A DNA stretch of 64,000 bases from Negadavirga shengliensis. Lineage in GTDB: Bacteria; Bacteroidota; Bacteroidia; Cytophagales; Cyclobacteriaceae. The notes under the pieces were generated by a model that made no database searches, was not told where the DNA came from, and saw nothing but the letters and a program-made list of their open reading frames with translations. Position numbers and translations under genes: made by a program. Shown here piece after piece: positions 46,542-54,065 of the stretch (the first letter of the stretch is position 1; each line of letters begins with the position of its first letter). The stretch lies in NCBI RefSeq assembly GCF_042652345.1, contig NZ_JBHSJJ010000001.1:620001-684000 (forward strand), in the 5' to 3' direction.

Positions 46542-46904
46542 ATGTTTAAAAAAGATTTGGATTTGGAAAGGCGCTGGGGGAAACTGCTCACGGGTCTGGC
46601 CGAATTGTTCGGGAAGAAACCCTCTGACCTTAATGCCGTACTCTTTATCATTGGTGTACAGGAACTGGGCAAGGGGAACAGGCATTTCTCCAAGGAGGAG
46701 AAGCAGGACCTCATGCATATCGCCACATGCAAAGTATTGAGTTTATCGGGCTTCTATGAATTGGATTTTATTGACCAGGATGGATGGCCACATTGGAAAT
46801 TACAAAAAACATTGCCACATTTGGACAGTGCTGATCAGGAAAAACTGCTAAAACTGCATGTTTTGGAATATTTTGAAAAAGAATTTGAAATAGATATCAG
46901 ATGA
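46542..46904 (+). CDS. Conserved protein of unknown function
   Basis: The 120-residue cytosolic protein (RRWGKLLTGLAELFGKKPSD ... FIIGVQELGKGNRHFSKEEK ... ELDFIDQDGWPHWKLQKTLP) has no membrane segment and no domain I can name; it is mostly helical. It overlaps the exodeoxyribonuclease gene by 4 bp (ATGA), so the two are translated together. Confidence 0.75.
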   Translation: MFKKDLDLERRWGKLLTGLAELFGKKPSDLNAVLFIIGVQELGKGNRHFSKEEKQDLMHIATCKVLSLSGFYELDFIDQDGWPHWKLQKTLPHLDSADQEKLLKLHVLEYFEKEFEIDIR

Positions 46905-47662
46905 GGGTGGTGTCATACAATGTCAACGGGATTCGCGCGGCCCTTAAAAAGGGCTTTTCCGACTGGCTGGCCGCCACTGATCCCGACATCATCGGTTTGC
47001 AGGAGGTTAAATGCTTAGACAACCAGATCGACAGGACTTTATTTGAGGACATGGGGTATCAGGTATTTTGGCATCCTGCTGTTAAAAAGGGTTACAGCGG
47101 GGTAGCCATTCTCAGCAAGATAGTGCCAGACCACGTCGAATATGGTATGGGGTATTCCCTTTATGATGATGAAGGCAGAATCATCAGAGCCGACTATGGT
47201 GACATTTCCTTTATCAACACTTATTTTCCTTCGGGGACGACCGGAGATGTGCGTCAGGAATTCAAATACCGGTTTCTTGATGACATCTACGGGTATTCAC
47301 AAGACATGGTCCGGGAGAAACCCAACCTTATCTGGAGCGGTGATTACAATATCTGTCATAAGCCCATAGATATTCATAATCCTGTATCCAATAAAAACTC
47401 ATCGGGGTTCTTGCCGGAGGAAAGGGCATGGATGGATAAATTCACCAATTCAGGTTTTGATGACAGTTTCAGACTGGTAAACCCCGATCCCCATCATTAT
47501 ACCTGGTGGAGTTATCGGGCAAATGCCAGAGCCAATAACAAGGGCTGGCGTATAGATTACCATATGACCACGCCCTCCATCAGCAGGCGGGTAAAGCGTG
47601 CCGCTATATTGACAGCTGCAAAACATTCTGATCATTGTCCGATATTATTGGAAATTGATTAA
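46901..47662 (+). CDS. xth: Exodeoxyribonuclease III (AP endonuclease)
   Basis: Exonuclease III repairs abasic sites and degrades 3' ends of DNA duplexes. Motifs of the EEP superfamily are present: SYNVNGIRAALKKGF, IIGLQEVKC, INTYFPSG, WSGDYNI, YTWWSYR, WRIDYHM and SDHCPI. The 253-residue length is normal. It overlaps the preceding conserved gene by 4 bp. Confidence 0.95.
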   Translation: MRVVSYNVNGIRAALKKGFSDWLAATDPDIIGLQEVKCLDNQIDRTLFEDMGYQVFWHPAVKKGYSGVAILSKIVPDHVEYGMGYSLYDDEGRIIRADYGDISFINTYFPSGTTGDVRQEFKYRFLDDIYGYSQDMVREKPNLIWSGDYNICHKPIDIHNPVSNKNSSGFLPEERAWMDKFTNSGFDDSFRLVNPDPHHYTWWSYRANARANNKGWRIDYHMTTPSISRRVKRAAILTAAKHSDHCPILLEID

Positions 47663-47705
47663 ATGGAATACAAAAAATATTCATGGTAAAAGACAATTAT
47701 AATCA

Positions 47706-48107
47706 ATGAAATCAATTAAAATTTCTATTCCATCTTTAATTGAAAATATAAATATCATTGAGAGCTTCATTGATAATGCTAAAGAAAAGTTTCATATCAA
47801 TGATGACATTTATGGTAATATCATGATATCGGTTACAGAATGTGTTAGTAATGCCATCATCCACGGCAACAAACAGGACAGCAAGAAAACCGTTAATCTG
47901 GAACTCCGCTTTCTTGACGATCAGATAAAATTCATAATAGAAGATCAGGGGGAAGGGTACGACTATCATCACCTTAGTGATCCTACTTCGCCGGAAAACA
48001 TTCAAAAATCCGGGGGAAGGGGGGTCTTCATCATGAGACATTTATGCGATGAGATCGAATTTGAAAACGATGGTAGTAAGATCATTCTTACTTTTTATAT
48101 GAACTGA
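47706..48107 (+). CDS. HATPase-fold regulator, RsbW/SpoIIAB-like anti-sigma factor type
   Basis: The 133-residue protein is a stand-alone histidine-kinase-type ATPase domain: N box in ISVTECVSNAIIHGNKQD, G1 in IEDQGEGYD, and G2-like GGRGVFIMRHLCDEIEF. Such proteins act as serine kinases and anti-sigma factors in partner switching. No anti-anti-sigma partner is visible nearby. It lies 2 bp upstream of ybeY. Confidence 0.88.
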   Translation: MKSIKISIPSLIENINIIESFIDNAKEKFHINDDIYGNIMISVTECVSNAIIHGNKQDSKKTVNLELRFLDDQIKFIIEDQGEGYDYHHLSDPTSPENIQKSGGRGVFIMRHLCDEIEFENDGSKIILTFYMN

Positions 48108-48109
48108 CA

Positions 48110-48541
48110 ATGGCCATCAATTTCTTTGAAGAAGGAGTTTCCTCAGGTATAAGGCACAGGAACAAAACAAAGCAGTGGCTGAAATCAATTGCAGAACAAA
48201 AGGGTTACAAAATCAAAAATCTGAATTATGTGTTTTGCAGCGATGAATACCTGTACGATCTAAACGTACAATTCCTTAATCATGACACGTATACCGACAT
48301 CATCACGTTTGATCAGTCAGAAAGTAAAGACGCCATAGAAGGGGATATTTATATAAGCACAGAAAGAGTAAAGGAAAACGCGTTGAAATTGGATACCGAG
48401 TTCCAGACAGAATTGTTAAGGGTAATCATCCACGGACTGCTGCATCTTTGCGGTTTTAGAGATAAAACCAAAACAGAATCCTTGGGTATGCGTAATGAAG
48501 AAGACAAAGCCCTTGATATATATAAAGAGATAAACCCATAA
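48110..48541 (+). CDS. ybeY: Endoribonuclease YbeY
   Basis: A metal-dependent RNase needed for 16S rRNA maturation and ribosome quality control. The signature reads HGLLHLCGFRDKT: the first two His are present, but the third ligand, usually the His of GYDH, is replaced by Asp (GFRD). The N-terminal part (INFFEEGVSSGIRHR, DIITFDQSE) and the 143-residue length are normal. It is followed by the three parS-like palindromes and mnmG. Confidence 0.92.
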   Translation: MAINFFEEGVSSGIRHRNKTKQWLKSIAEQKGYKIKNLNYVFCSDEYLYDLNVQFLNHDTYTDIITFDQSESKDAIEGDIYISTERVKENALKLDTEFQTELLRVIIHGLLHLCGFRDKTKTESLGMRNEEDKALDIYKEINP

Positions 48542-48542
48542 G

Positions 48543-48558
48543 TGTTCCACGTGGAACA
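48543..48558. promoter_or_regulatory. parS: parS-like palindrome 1
   Basis: TGTTCCACGTGGAACA, a perfect 16-bp palindrome. It differs from the common ParB-binding site TGTTTCACGTGAAACA by one symmetric substitution in each half. Confidence 0.8.
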
Positions 48559-48581
48559 CCGAACCAAAATTAACGGTAAGA

Positions 48582-48597
48582 TGTTCCACGTGGAACA
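48582..48597. promoter_or_regulatory. parS: parS-like palindrome 2
   Basis: Identical to palindrome 1 and starting exactly 39 bp after it. Confidence 0.8.
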
Positions 48598-48620
48598 GTC
48601 CGATAAACAAATGAAGAAAA

Positions 48621-48636
48621 TGTTCCACGTGGAACA
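48621..48636. promoter_or_regulatory. parS: parS-like palindrome 3
   Basis: Identical to the first two and starting exactly 39 bp after the second, 15 bp before the mnmG start codon. Confidence 0.8.
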
Positions 48637-48650
48637 CTAAATCAGGATAT

Positions 48651-50516
48651 ATGTTTCCAGAGTATGATGTAATAGTAGTAGGGGCAGGACATGCCGGCTG
48701 TGAAGCCGCCCACGCGGCAGCCAAAATGGGTTCAAAGGTATTGTTATGTACCATGAACATGAACACCATAGCTCAAATGTCCTGCAATCCCGCTATGGGA
48801 GGGGTGGCGAAAGGCCAGATCGTGAGAGAAATTGATGCATTGGGAGGGAAATCAGGAATTATTTCCGATAAATCCATGGTGCAGTTTAGAATGCTCAACA
48901 GGTCGAAAGGTCCCGCCATGTGGTCTCCCAGAACACAAAACGACCGGATGCGGTTTGCTGAAGAATGGAGACTGGCCTTGGAACAGACTCCTAACGTTGA
49001 TTTCTGGCAGGAAATGGTGACCGATATTCTGGTGAAGGAAAACAGGGTGTATGGGGTGAGAACAGGAATCGGTCTGGAAATAAAGTCCAAATCGGTGGTT
49101 CTTACCAACGGTACATTTCTCAACGGACTTATCCATATTGGTGAAAAACAATTTGGAGGCGGTAGGACAGGGGAGGCCGCCGCAAAAGGCATTACCGAAA
49201 ACCTAATCAGCCTTGGCTTTGAAGCAGGAAGGATGAAAACCGGGACGCCACCGAGGGTGGACGGCAGAAGTCTGGATTACACCAGGATGGAGATACAGTA
49301 CGGTGATGAGCAACCTGAAAAGTTTTCGTATGCCGATGAAACATCTCCGCTCACAAAGCAGAAAAATTGCTGGATAACCTACACGAACAAAGACGTCCAC
49401 CAAACATTGGAAACAGGTTTCAGCCGCTCACCGATGTTTAACGGCCGGATAAAAGGCCTGGGCCCAAGATACTGCCCCTCGATTGAAGACAAAATCAACC
49501 GCTTTGCCGAAAGGGACAGACACCAGATATTTGTGGAACCCGAAGGATGGAATACAGTTGAAATTTACGTAAACGGCTTCTCCACCTCCCTCCCCGAAGA
49601 TGTGCAATACGAAGCGTTGCGGAAAATACCCGGGTTTGAAAATGCCAAAATGTTCCGTCCCGGATATGCGATAGAATACGATTATTTCCCGCCAACCCAG
49701 CTCAAGCTTACCTTGGAAACCCAATTGGTCGATGGTCTTTTCTTCGCTGGACAGATCAACGGGACTACCGGCTATGAGGAAGCGGCCTCCCAAGGATTGA
49801 TCGCGGGCATGAATGCCCATAACAAAGTCCATCAAAAAGCCCCCTTTCTGCTCAAACGATCCGATGCTTATATAGGAGTCCTGATAGATGATCTTATCAA
49901 CAAAGGCACGGAGGAACCCTATAGGATGTTTACCTCACGGGCTGAGTTCAGGCTTCTCCTTCGACAGGATAATGCCGATCTTAGGTTAACCGGGTTAGGT
50001 TATGATCAGGGTCTGGCCTCAGAAGAAAGATACCAGGCCATGCTGCTCAAAAGAAAATTAACTGAAACGCTGACCAAAGAACTGACACAAAAAAAACTGC
50101 ATCCGGACACGATCAACGAAGAACTGGAACAGTTAAACACTGCCACTGTCGCGGAGAAAATCACGGTGGCCAAGCTTTTAAAAAGACCTCATATGGGATT
50201 GAAGGACATCATGGACATGGATAACCAACTAAAATCCGACCTATCAAAATACCCTAAAGAGGTGTTGGAACAGGCAGAGATACAGATAAAGTATGAGAGT
50301 TATATCGCCAAGGAAAAACAAATGGTTGAAAAAATAGGCAATCTCGAAAATCTCAAAATACCAACCGGTTTTGATTATGCAGGAATAAAAGCGCTTTCTG
50401 CAGAGGGAAGGCAAAAGCTGACCAAAATCAAACCCGAAACTTTGGGACAGGCTTCAAGGATTAGCGGCGTTTCGCCAGCAGATCTTTCTATTCTAACCGT
50501 ATATTTAGGAAGATAA
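48651..50516 (+). CDS. mnmG: tRNA uridine-5-carboxymethylaminomethyl modification enzyme MnmG (GidA)
   Basis: With MnmE it modifies the wobble uridine of several tRNAs. The FAD-binding start VIVVGAGHAGCEAAHAAA, the MSCNPAMGGVAKGQIVREID segment, FLNGLIHIGEKQFGGGRTGE, RMKTGTPPRVDGRSLDY, and the C-terminal helical part with NLENLKIP and ISGVSPADLSIL are all present. The 621-residue length is normal. The gene is often close to the replication origin (hence gidA), which agrees with the parS cluster before it. Confidence 0.97.
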   Translation: MFPEYDVIVVGAGHAGCEAAHAAAKMGSKVLLCTMNMNTIAQMSCNPAMGGVAKGQIVREIDALGGKSGIISDKSMVQFRMLNRSKGPAMWSPRTQNDRMRFAEEWRLALEQTPNVDFWQEMVTDILVKENRVYGVRTGIGLEIKSKSVVLTNGTFLNGLIHIGEKQFGGGRTGEAAAKGITENLISLGFEAGRMKTGTPPRVDGRSLDYTRMEIQYGDEQPEKFSYADETSPLTKQKNCWITYTNKDVHQTLETGFSRSPMFNGRIKGLGPRYCPSIEDKINRFAERDRHQIFVEPEGWNTVEIYVNGFSTSLPEDVQYEALRKIPGFENAKMFRPGYAIEYDYFPPTQLKLTLETQLVDGLFFAGQINGTTGYEEAASQGLIAGMNAHNKVHQKAPFLLKRSDAYIGVLIDDLINKGTEEPYRMFTSRAEFRLLLRQDNADLRLTGLGYDQGLASEERYQAMLLKRKLTETLTKELTQKKLHPDTINEELEQLNTATVAEKITVAKLLKRPHMGLKDIMDMDNQLKSDLSKYPKEVLEQAEIQIKYESYIAKEKQMVEKIGNLENLKIPTGFDYAGIKALSAEGRQKLTKIKPETLGQASRISGVSPADLSILTVYLGR

Positions 50517-50517
50517 C

Positions 50518-51402
50518 ATGTACGAAAGATTAACCAAATGCCCGCTTTGCAAAAGTGGGCTTTTTCTTAATCACATGGTCGTAAAAGACCATGTCATCAG
50601 CCAAGAATCATTTACCATCTGTAAATGCAACAATTGTGGGCTCTGGTTTACTAATCCCCGTCCTGACGAAGAACATATACAGGATTATTATAATTCAGAA
50701 GCCTATATCTCGCATGAAGATAAAATCACCGGGGTCACGGATGCCCTATACAAACTGGTAAGAAAGATTACTGTTAAAAACAAGGTCAACTGGGTAAATG
50801 AAAAATCAAGCAAAAAGGGGAAACTGCTCGATTTCGGCTGTGGTACCGGCTACTTCTTAAAAGCAGCACAAGCCGATGGCTGGCAGGCTTCAGGCTATGA
50901 ACCCAATCAAAAAGCATCGGAAATCGCCAGAAATAAAAACAACGTTACCCTTTATTCCACCTTGGATGAAATCTCTAAAACCAAAAAATTCGATGCCATC
51001 ACCCTGTTCCACGTTATGGAACACGTACATAACCTCGATAAAACCATAAAAATACTGTTGGAGAGGCTGAAAAAACGAGGAAGTTTATTCATTGCACTGC
51101 CTAATAACCAATCCCCCGACGCGTTGGCATTTAAAGAAAACTGGGCGGCCTTGGATGTGCCCCGGCATTTATACCATTTCAATAAAACTTCCATGCAATA
51201 CTTCGCGGATAAATACAACCTCAAAATAACAGAGATAAAACCGATGGTATATGATGGATACTACATTTCGATTTTATCCAACAAAATCGTTAACAAGAAT
51301 AATAATTTATTTAAATCTGCTTTAGAAGGATATAAGTTCAACCAATTAGCCAGGAAAACTAATGACTATTCCAGCTTATTGTTTATTCTAAAGAAAAAAT
51401 GA
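50518..51402 (+). CDS. Class I SAM-dependent methyltransferase with N-terminal zinc-binding motif
   Basis: The 294-residue protein has an N-terminal Cys cluster (CPLCKSG ... CKCNNCGLWFTNPRP) and a Methyltransf_23-type Rossmann domain (LLDFGCGTGYFLKAAQADGW, FDAITLFHVMEHVHNLDK). The acceptor is unknown; such proteins often act on sugars or lipids of surface polymers. It starts one base after mnmG and overlaps the lipoprotein gene by 4 bp. Confidence 0.88.
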   Translation: MYERLTKCPLCKSGLFLNHMVVKDHVISQESFTICKCNNCGLWFTNPRPDEEHIQDYYNSEAYISHEDKITGVTDALYKLVRKITVKNKVNWVNEKSSKKGKLLDFGCGTGYFLKAAQADGWQASGYEPNQKASEIARNKNNVTLYSTLDEISKTKKFDAITLFHVMEHVHNLDKTIKILLERLKKRGSLFIALPNNQSPDALAFKENWAALDVPRHLYHFNKTSMQYFADKYNLKITEIKPMVYDGYYISILSNKIVNKNNNLFKSALEGYKFNQLARKTNDYSSLLFILKKK

Positions 51403-53159
51403 ATAAGACCAGCTATCTTTTTATTTCCGCAATCATTTTTTCGATCCTGGTTTCCTCATGCGCGAAGCAGAGTTCACCCATGGGAGGCCCCAAAGATGAA
51501 ACACCCCCAAAACTCCTGGAATCCGATCCAAAAAGTGAATCGACCAACATCAAACCAAGCGAAATCAACCTCGTCTTCAGCGAATTTATAAAACTGGATA
51601 ACCCTACCAAACAGATTATCATTACTCCAAAAATAAACGGAGACGAAGTGGAGTTCCTGGCAACAAGAAACAGGGTCAATATCAAATTAAACCAGGAACT
51701 GGAAGAAAGTACCACATATGTTTTTAATTTTCAAAAAAGCATACAGGATATCACCGAAAGCAACCCCACAGAAAATCTACGTCTGGTATTCTCAACAGGA
51801 AACGAGATAGACAGTCTGCGCTTCAGTGGCAGAGTGGACTACATCTTCCCCGACAGAAACAAAGATTTTAAGGATATTCTTATAGGTCTATATAACCTTG
51901 AAGACACCACAGATCTTTTCACCGATCTTCCCTATTATATCAGTCAGGTAGACACGGCTGGCAGGTTTCTAATTACAAACATAAAGGCAGGAAAATACCG
52001 CGCATATGCCTGGCACGATGACAACAACTCACTGAAAGCTGAATTCAGAAACGAAGCCTATGGATTCCTGCCGGATCCGGTAAACATACAACAGGATGTT
52101 TCAGATGTTCATATCAATCTGTTTAGAGGAGATTTATCAGAACTTAAAATAAACCGAAGCGGACCCAGTGGGAATAATTTCGATGTGATTATCAGTAAAC
52201 CTATCTCAGATTATGAAATTATCCATCCCGACAAAAACGAAAAACTTTTCTCGAGACTGTCGGATAAAAATCTCAGGTTATACCATACGGAAATGAGAGA
52301 TGACAGCACACAAGTTCAAATCATCCTCAAGGATTCAGTAGGCTTTACGGTTGACACCACCCTTTATGCCCACTTCGAAACCAGTGATAGGAAAAAAGAA
52401 GAGCTGGAAATCACCAGTAACAGTGGTAAAAGTTTCCTTAGAAACCTCAAAGCAGAACTTACATTCAATAAGCCCCTGCTCAAAATAAACTATGATTCGT
52501 TATTCGTTAAATACGACACTGCTGGCATTATACCCATCACCGAAGAAAATCTGCATTTACCGGACAGCGCCAAAAGAACTAAGTTATTAATTAATATAAC
52601 CGTTCCCGACACGATAAAACATGAGACTTTCACGGTTTTCGCCGCAGACTCTACTTTTCAGGATGTTCAAAATATATGGAACAAAAATAAACTCGAAGCC
52701 AATTACAAAAAGCTAAAACAAGAAAGTCTGGCCGATGGAATCACCGGAACCGTAGACACAGAAGAACGGCCTATAATCGTACAGCTACTCAATAAAAAAG
52801 AAGAAATCCTTCAGGAAATATACCTTCAAGAGACAAATTCATTTGAATTTACCTTTATTGAAGCAGGAGATTATAAGCTCCGCGCCATCATTGATAGAAA
52901 TAAAAACAAAAGATGGGATCCTGGAAATTATGAAGAAAACCGGCAACCTGAACCCGTTTATTATTTTATAGATGAAGAAACCCGGAAAGACGAATTTCTT
53001 CTGAGAGGAGGCTGGACTTTAAATAATATCATCATTAAACCCAAGCGGGATTCCGGTATCTACATGCCCAGCCCAGAAGATGACCTGCCGCCCATAGAAG
53101 AACAAGCTGTGGAAAAAAATGAAACACCCGTGGATAAAGCTCCCAAAACCGACCAATAA
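51399..53159 (+). CDS. Ig-like (Big_5) domain lipoprotein
   Basis: The 586-residue product has a lipobox ending at C21 (VSSC), the conserved SPMGGPKDETPPKLLESDPK segment and an N-terminal Big_5 domain (about 36-130), a pattern repeated in Bacteroidota surface lipoproteins of unknown role. A further beta domain (about 440-500: FEFTFIEAGDYKLRAIIDRN) and an acidic proline-rich end follow. It is the last gene before the putative origin. Confidence 0.88.
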   Translation: MNKTSYLFISAIIFSILVSSCAKQSSPMGGPKDETPPKLLESDPKSESTNIKPSEINLVFSEFIKLDNPTKQIIITPKINGDEVEFLATRNRVNIKLNQELEESTTYVFNFQKSIQDITESNPTENLRLVFSTGNEIDSLRFSGRVDYIFPDRNKDFKDILIGLYNLEDTTDLFTDLPYYISQVDTAGRFLITNIKAGKYRAYAWHDDNNSLKAEFRNEAYGFLPDPVNIQQDVSDVHINLFRGDLSELKINRSGPSGNNFDVIISKPISDYEIIHPDKNEKLFSRLSDKNLRLYHTEMRDDSTQVQIILKDSVGFTVDTTLYAHFETSDRKKEELEITSNSGKSFLRNLKAELTFNKPLLKINYDSLFVKYDTAGIIPITEENLHLPDSAKRTKLLINITVPDTIKHETFTVFAADSTFQDVQNIWNKNKLEANYKKLKQESLADGITGTVDTEERPIIVQLLNKKEEILQEIYLQETNSFEFTFIEAGDYKLRAIIDRNKNKRWDPGNYEENRQPEPVYYFIDEETRKDEFLLRGGWTLNNIIIKPKRDSGIYMPSPEDDLPPIEEQAVEKNETPVDKAPKTDQ

Positions 53160-53600
53160 TCCACATCCCGCAAACGTCAAAACTTCCACTTTCTGTCATT
53201 CCCACTTTCCCTGGGGAAAACCCTCCTATTATCGACCCCTATCCACAACAGTACCCACTGCTATTTAACAACAACTCCATAACGAGTATCTATCCACATT
53301 TTTTCGCTTAAAATCATAACCATTTGATTACAAGTTTATTTTATGTTAATTATTTGTGAATTATCCGTGAACAAGCTGGCATGGAACATCGTGGACGGTG
53401 CAAAACACATTTCCAAAAAAGTTACCCACATATCCACGCTATAATAACTGTAATAACTTTTAAATTTTTAAAAATAATTACTATAAATAATACCCTGTTG
53501 ATAAAGCATGGCGAGTATCCTTCATTATTCTTATCTCAATTTTATTATGCATGCATAATTTTTTTTATTAAATTTAAAGTATTCGGAGAAGGCATTATAT
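53105..53600. other. oriC: Candidate chromosomal replication origin (DnaA-box cluster and AT-rich stretch)
   Basis: The 447-bp gap before the MarR gene, with the end of the lipoprotein gene, holds several 9-mers one mismatch from TTATCCACA: 53108-53116 (minus, TTTTCCACA), 53129-53137 (minus, TTATCCACG), 53157-53165 (TAATCCACA), 53239-53247 and 53290-53298 (both CTATCCACA), 53422-53430 (TTACCCACA) and 53496-53504 (minus, TTATCAACA). Very AT-rich blocks follow at 53440-53490 and 53520-53590, as expected for an unwinding element. Three parS-like sites lie about 4.7 kb away. In six sampled 60-base lines on each side I count about 62 G to 77 C left and 109 G to 64 C right, on the plus strand. Confidence 0.6.
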
Positions 53601-53606
53601 CTGGTG

Positions 53607-54065
53607 ATGAAAAAGGAAGAAACCGTAGACTATCATATCAAGGCATGTTGGCATTCCATCGCGAGAATGTACAATCAGAAGGCAATGCAGGAAGACATCA
53701 CGACTTCTATTGGATTCGTTTTAATCAATATTAATTCCAGTGAGGGGACGCCGGCTACCAAAATCGCGCCTATGATGGGCTTGGAATCAAGGAGTCTTAC
53801 CCGCATGCTCAAAACCATGGAAGAAAAGGGCCTTATTGTGAAAAAGCCGGATCTCCAGGACAAACGCTCTGTACGGGTCTTTTTAACAGAGGAAGGGAAG
53901 CGAAAAAAGGCCATATCGGTAGAAACCATCAAGCAATTCAACAAACAGGTAAGAGACAAGCTCTCCCAGGACGAATTCAAGGCCTTCTTTGTCATTTTCG
54001 AAAAAATAAATCAAGTCGTCAATCATGTACATGAACAAATCGATAAACCACAGAACCAATTATGA
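53607..54065 (+). CDS. MarR-family transcriptional regulator
   Basis: A winged-helix regulator of 152 residues: the wing region is KIAPMMGLESRSLTRMLKTM with EEKGLIVKKPDLQDKRSVRV. I start it at ATG 53607 rather than the GTG just before. It overlaps fadN by 4 bp, so it is the first gene of the beta-oxidation cluster and probably represses it until fatty acyl-CoA binds; the ligand is inferred from context. Confidence 0.9.
   Translation: MKKEETVDYHIKACWHSIARMYNQKAMQEDITTSIGFVLININSSEGTPATKIAPMMGLESRSLTRMLKTMEEKGLIVKKPDLQDKRSVRVFLTEEGKRKKAISVETIKQFNKQVRDKLSQDEFKAFFVIFEKINQVVNHVHEQIDKPQNQL

Noticed and set aside
48416..48769. A minus-strand frame with three repeated VFHVEH motifs
   Set aside because: The repeats are only the translation of the three parS-like palindromes.
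51006..51028. Sequence like the parS palindrome inside the methyltransferase gene
   Set aside because: It has extra bases in the centre (TGTTCCACGT-TA-TGGAACA) and simply encodes the FHVMEHV motif common in this enzyme family.
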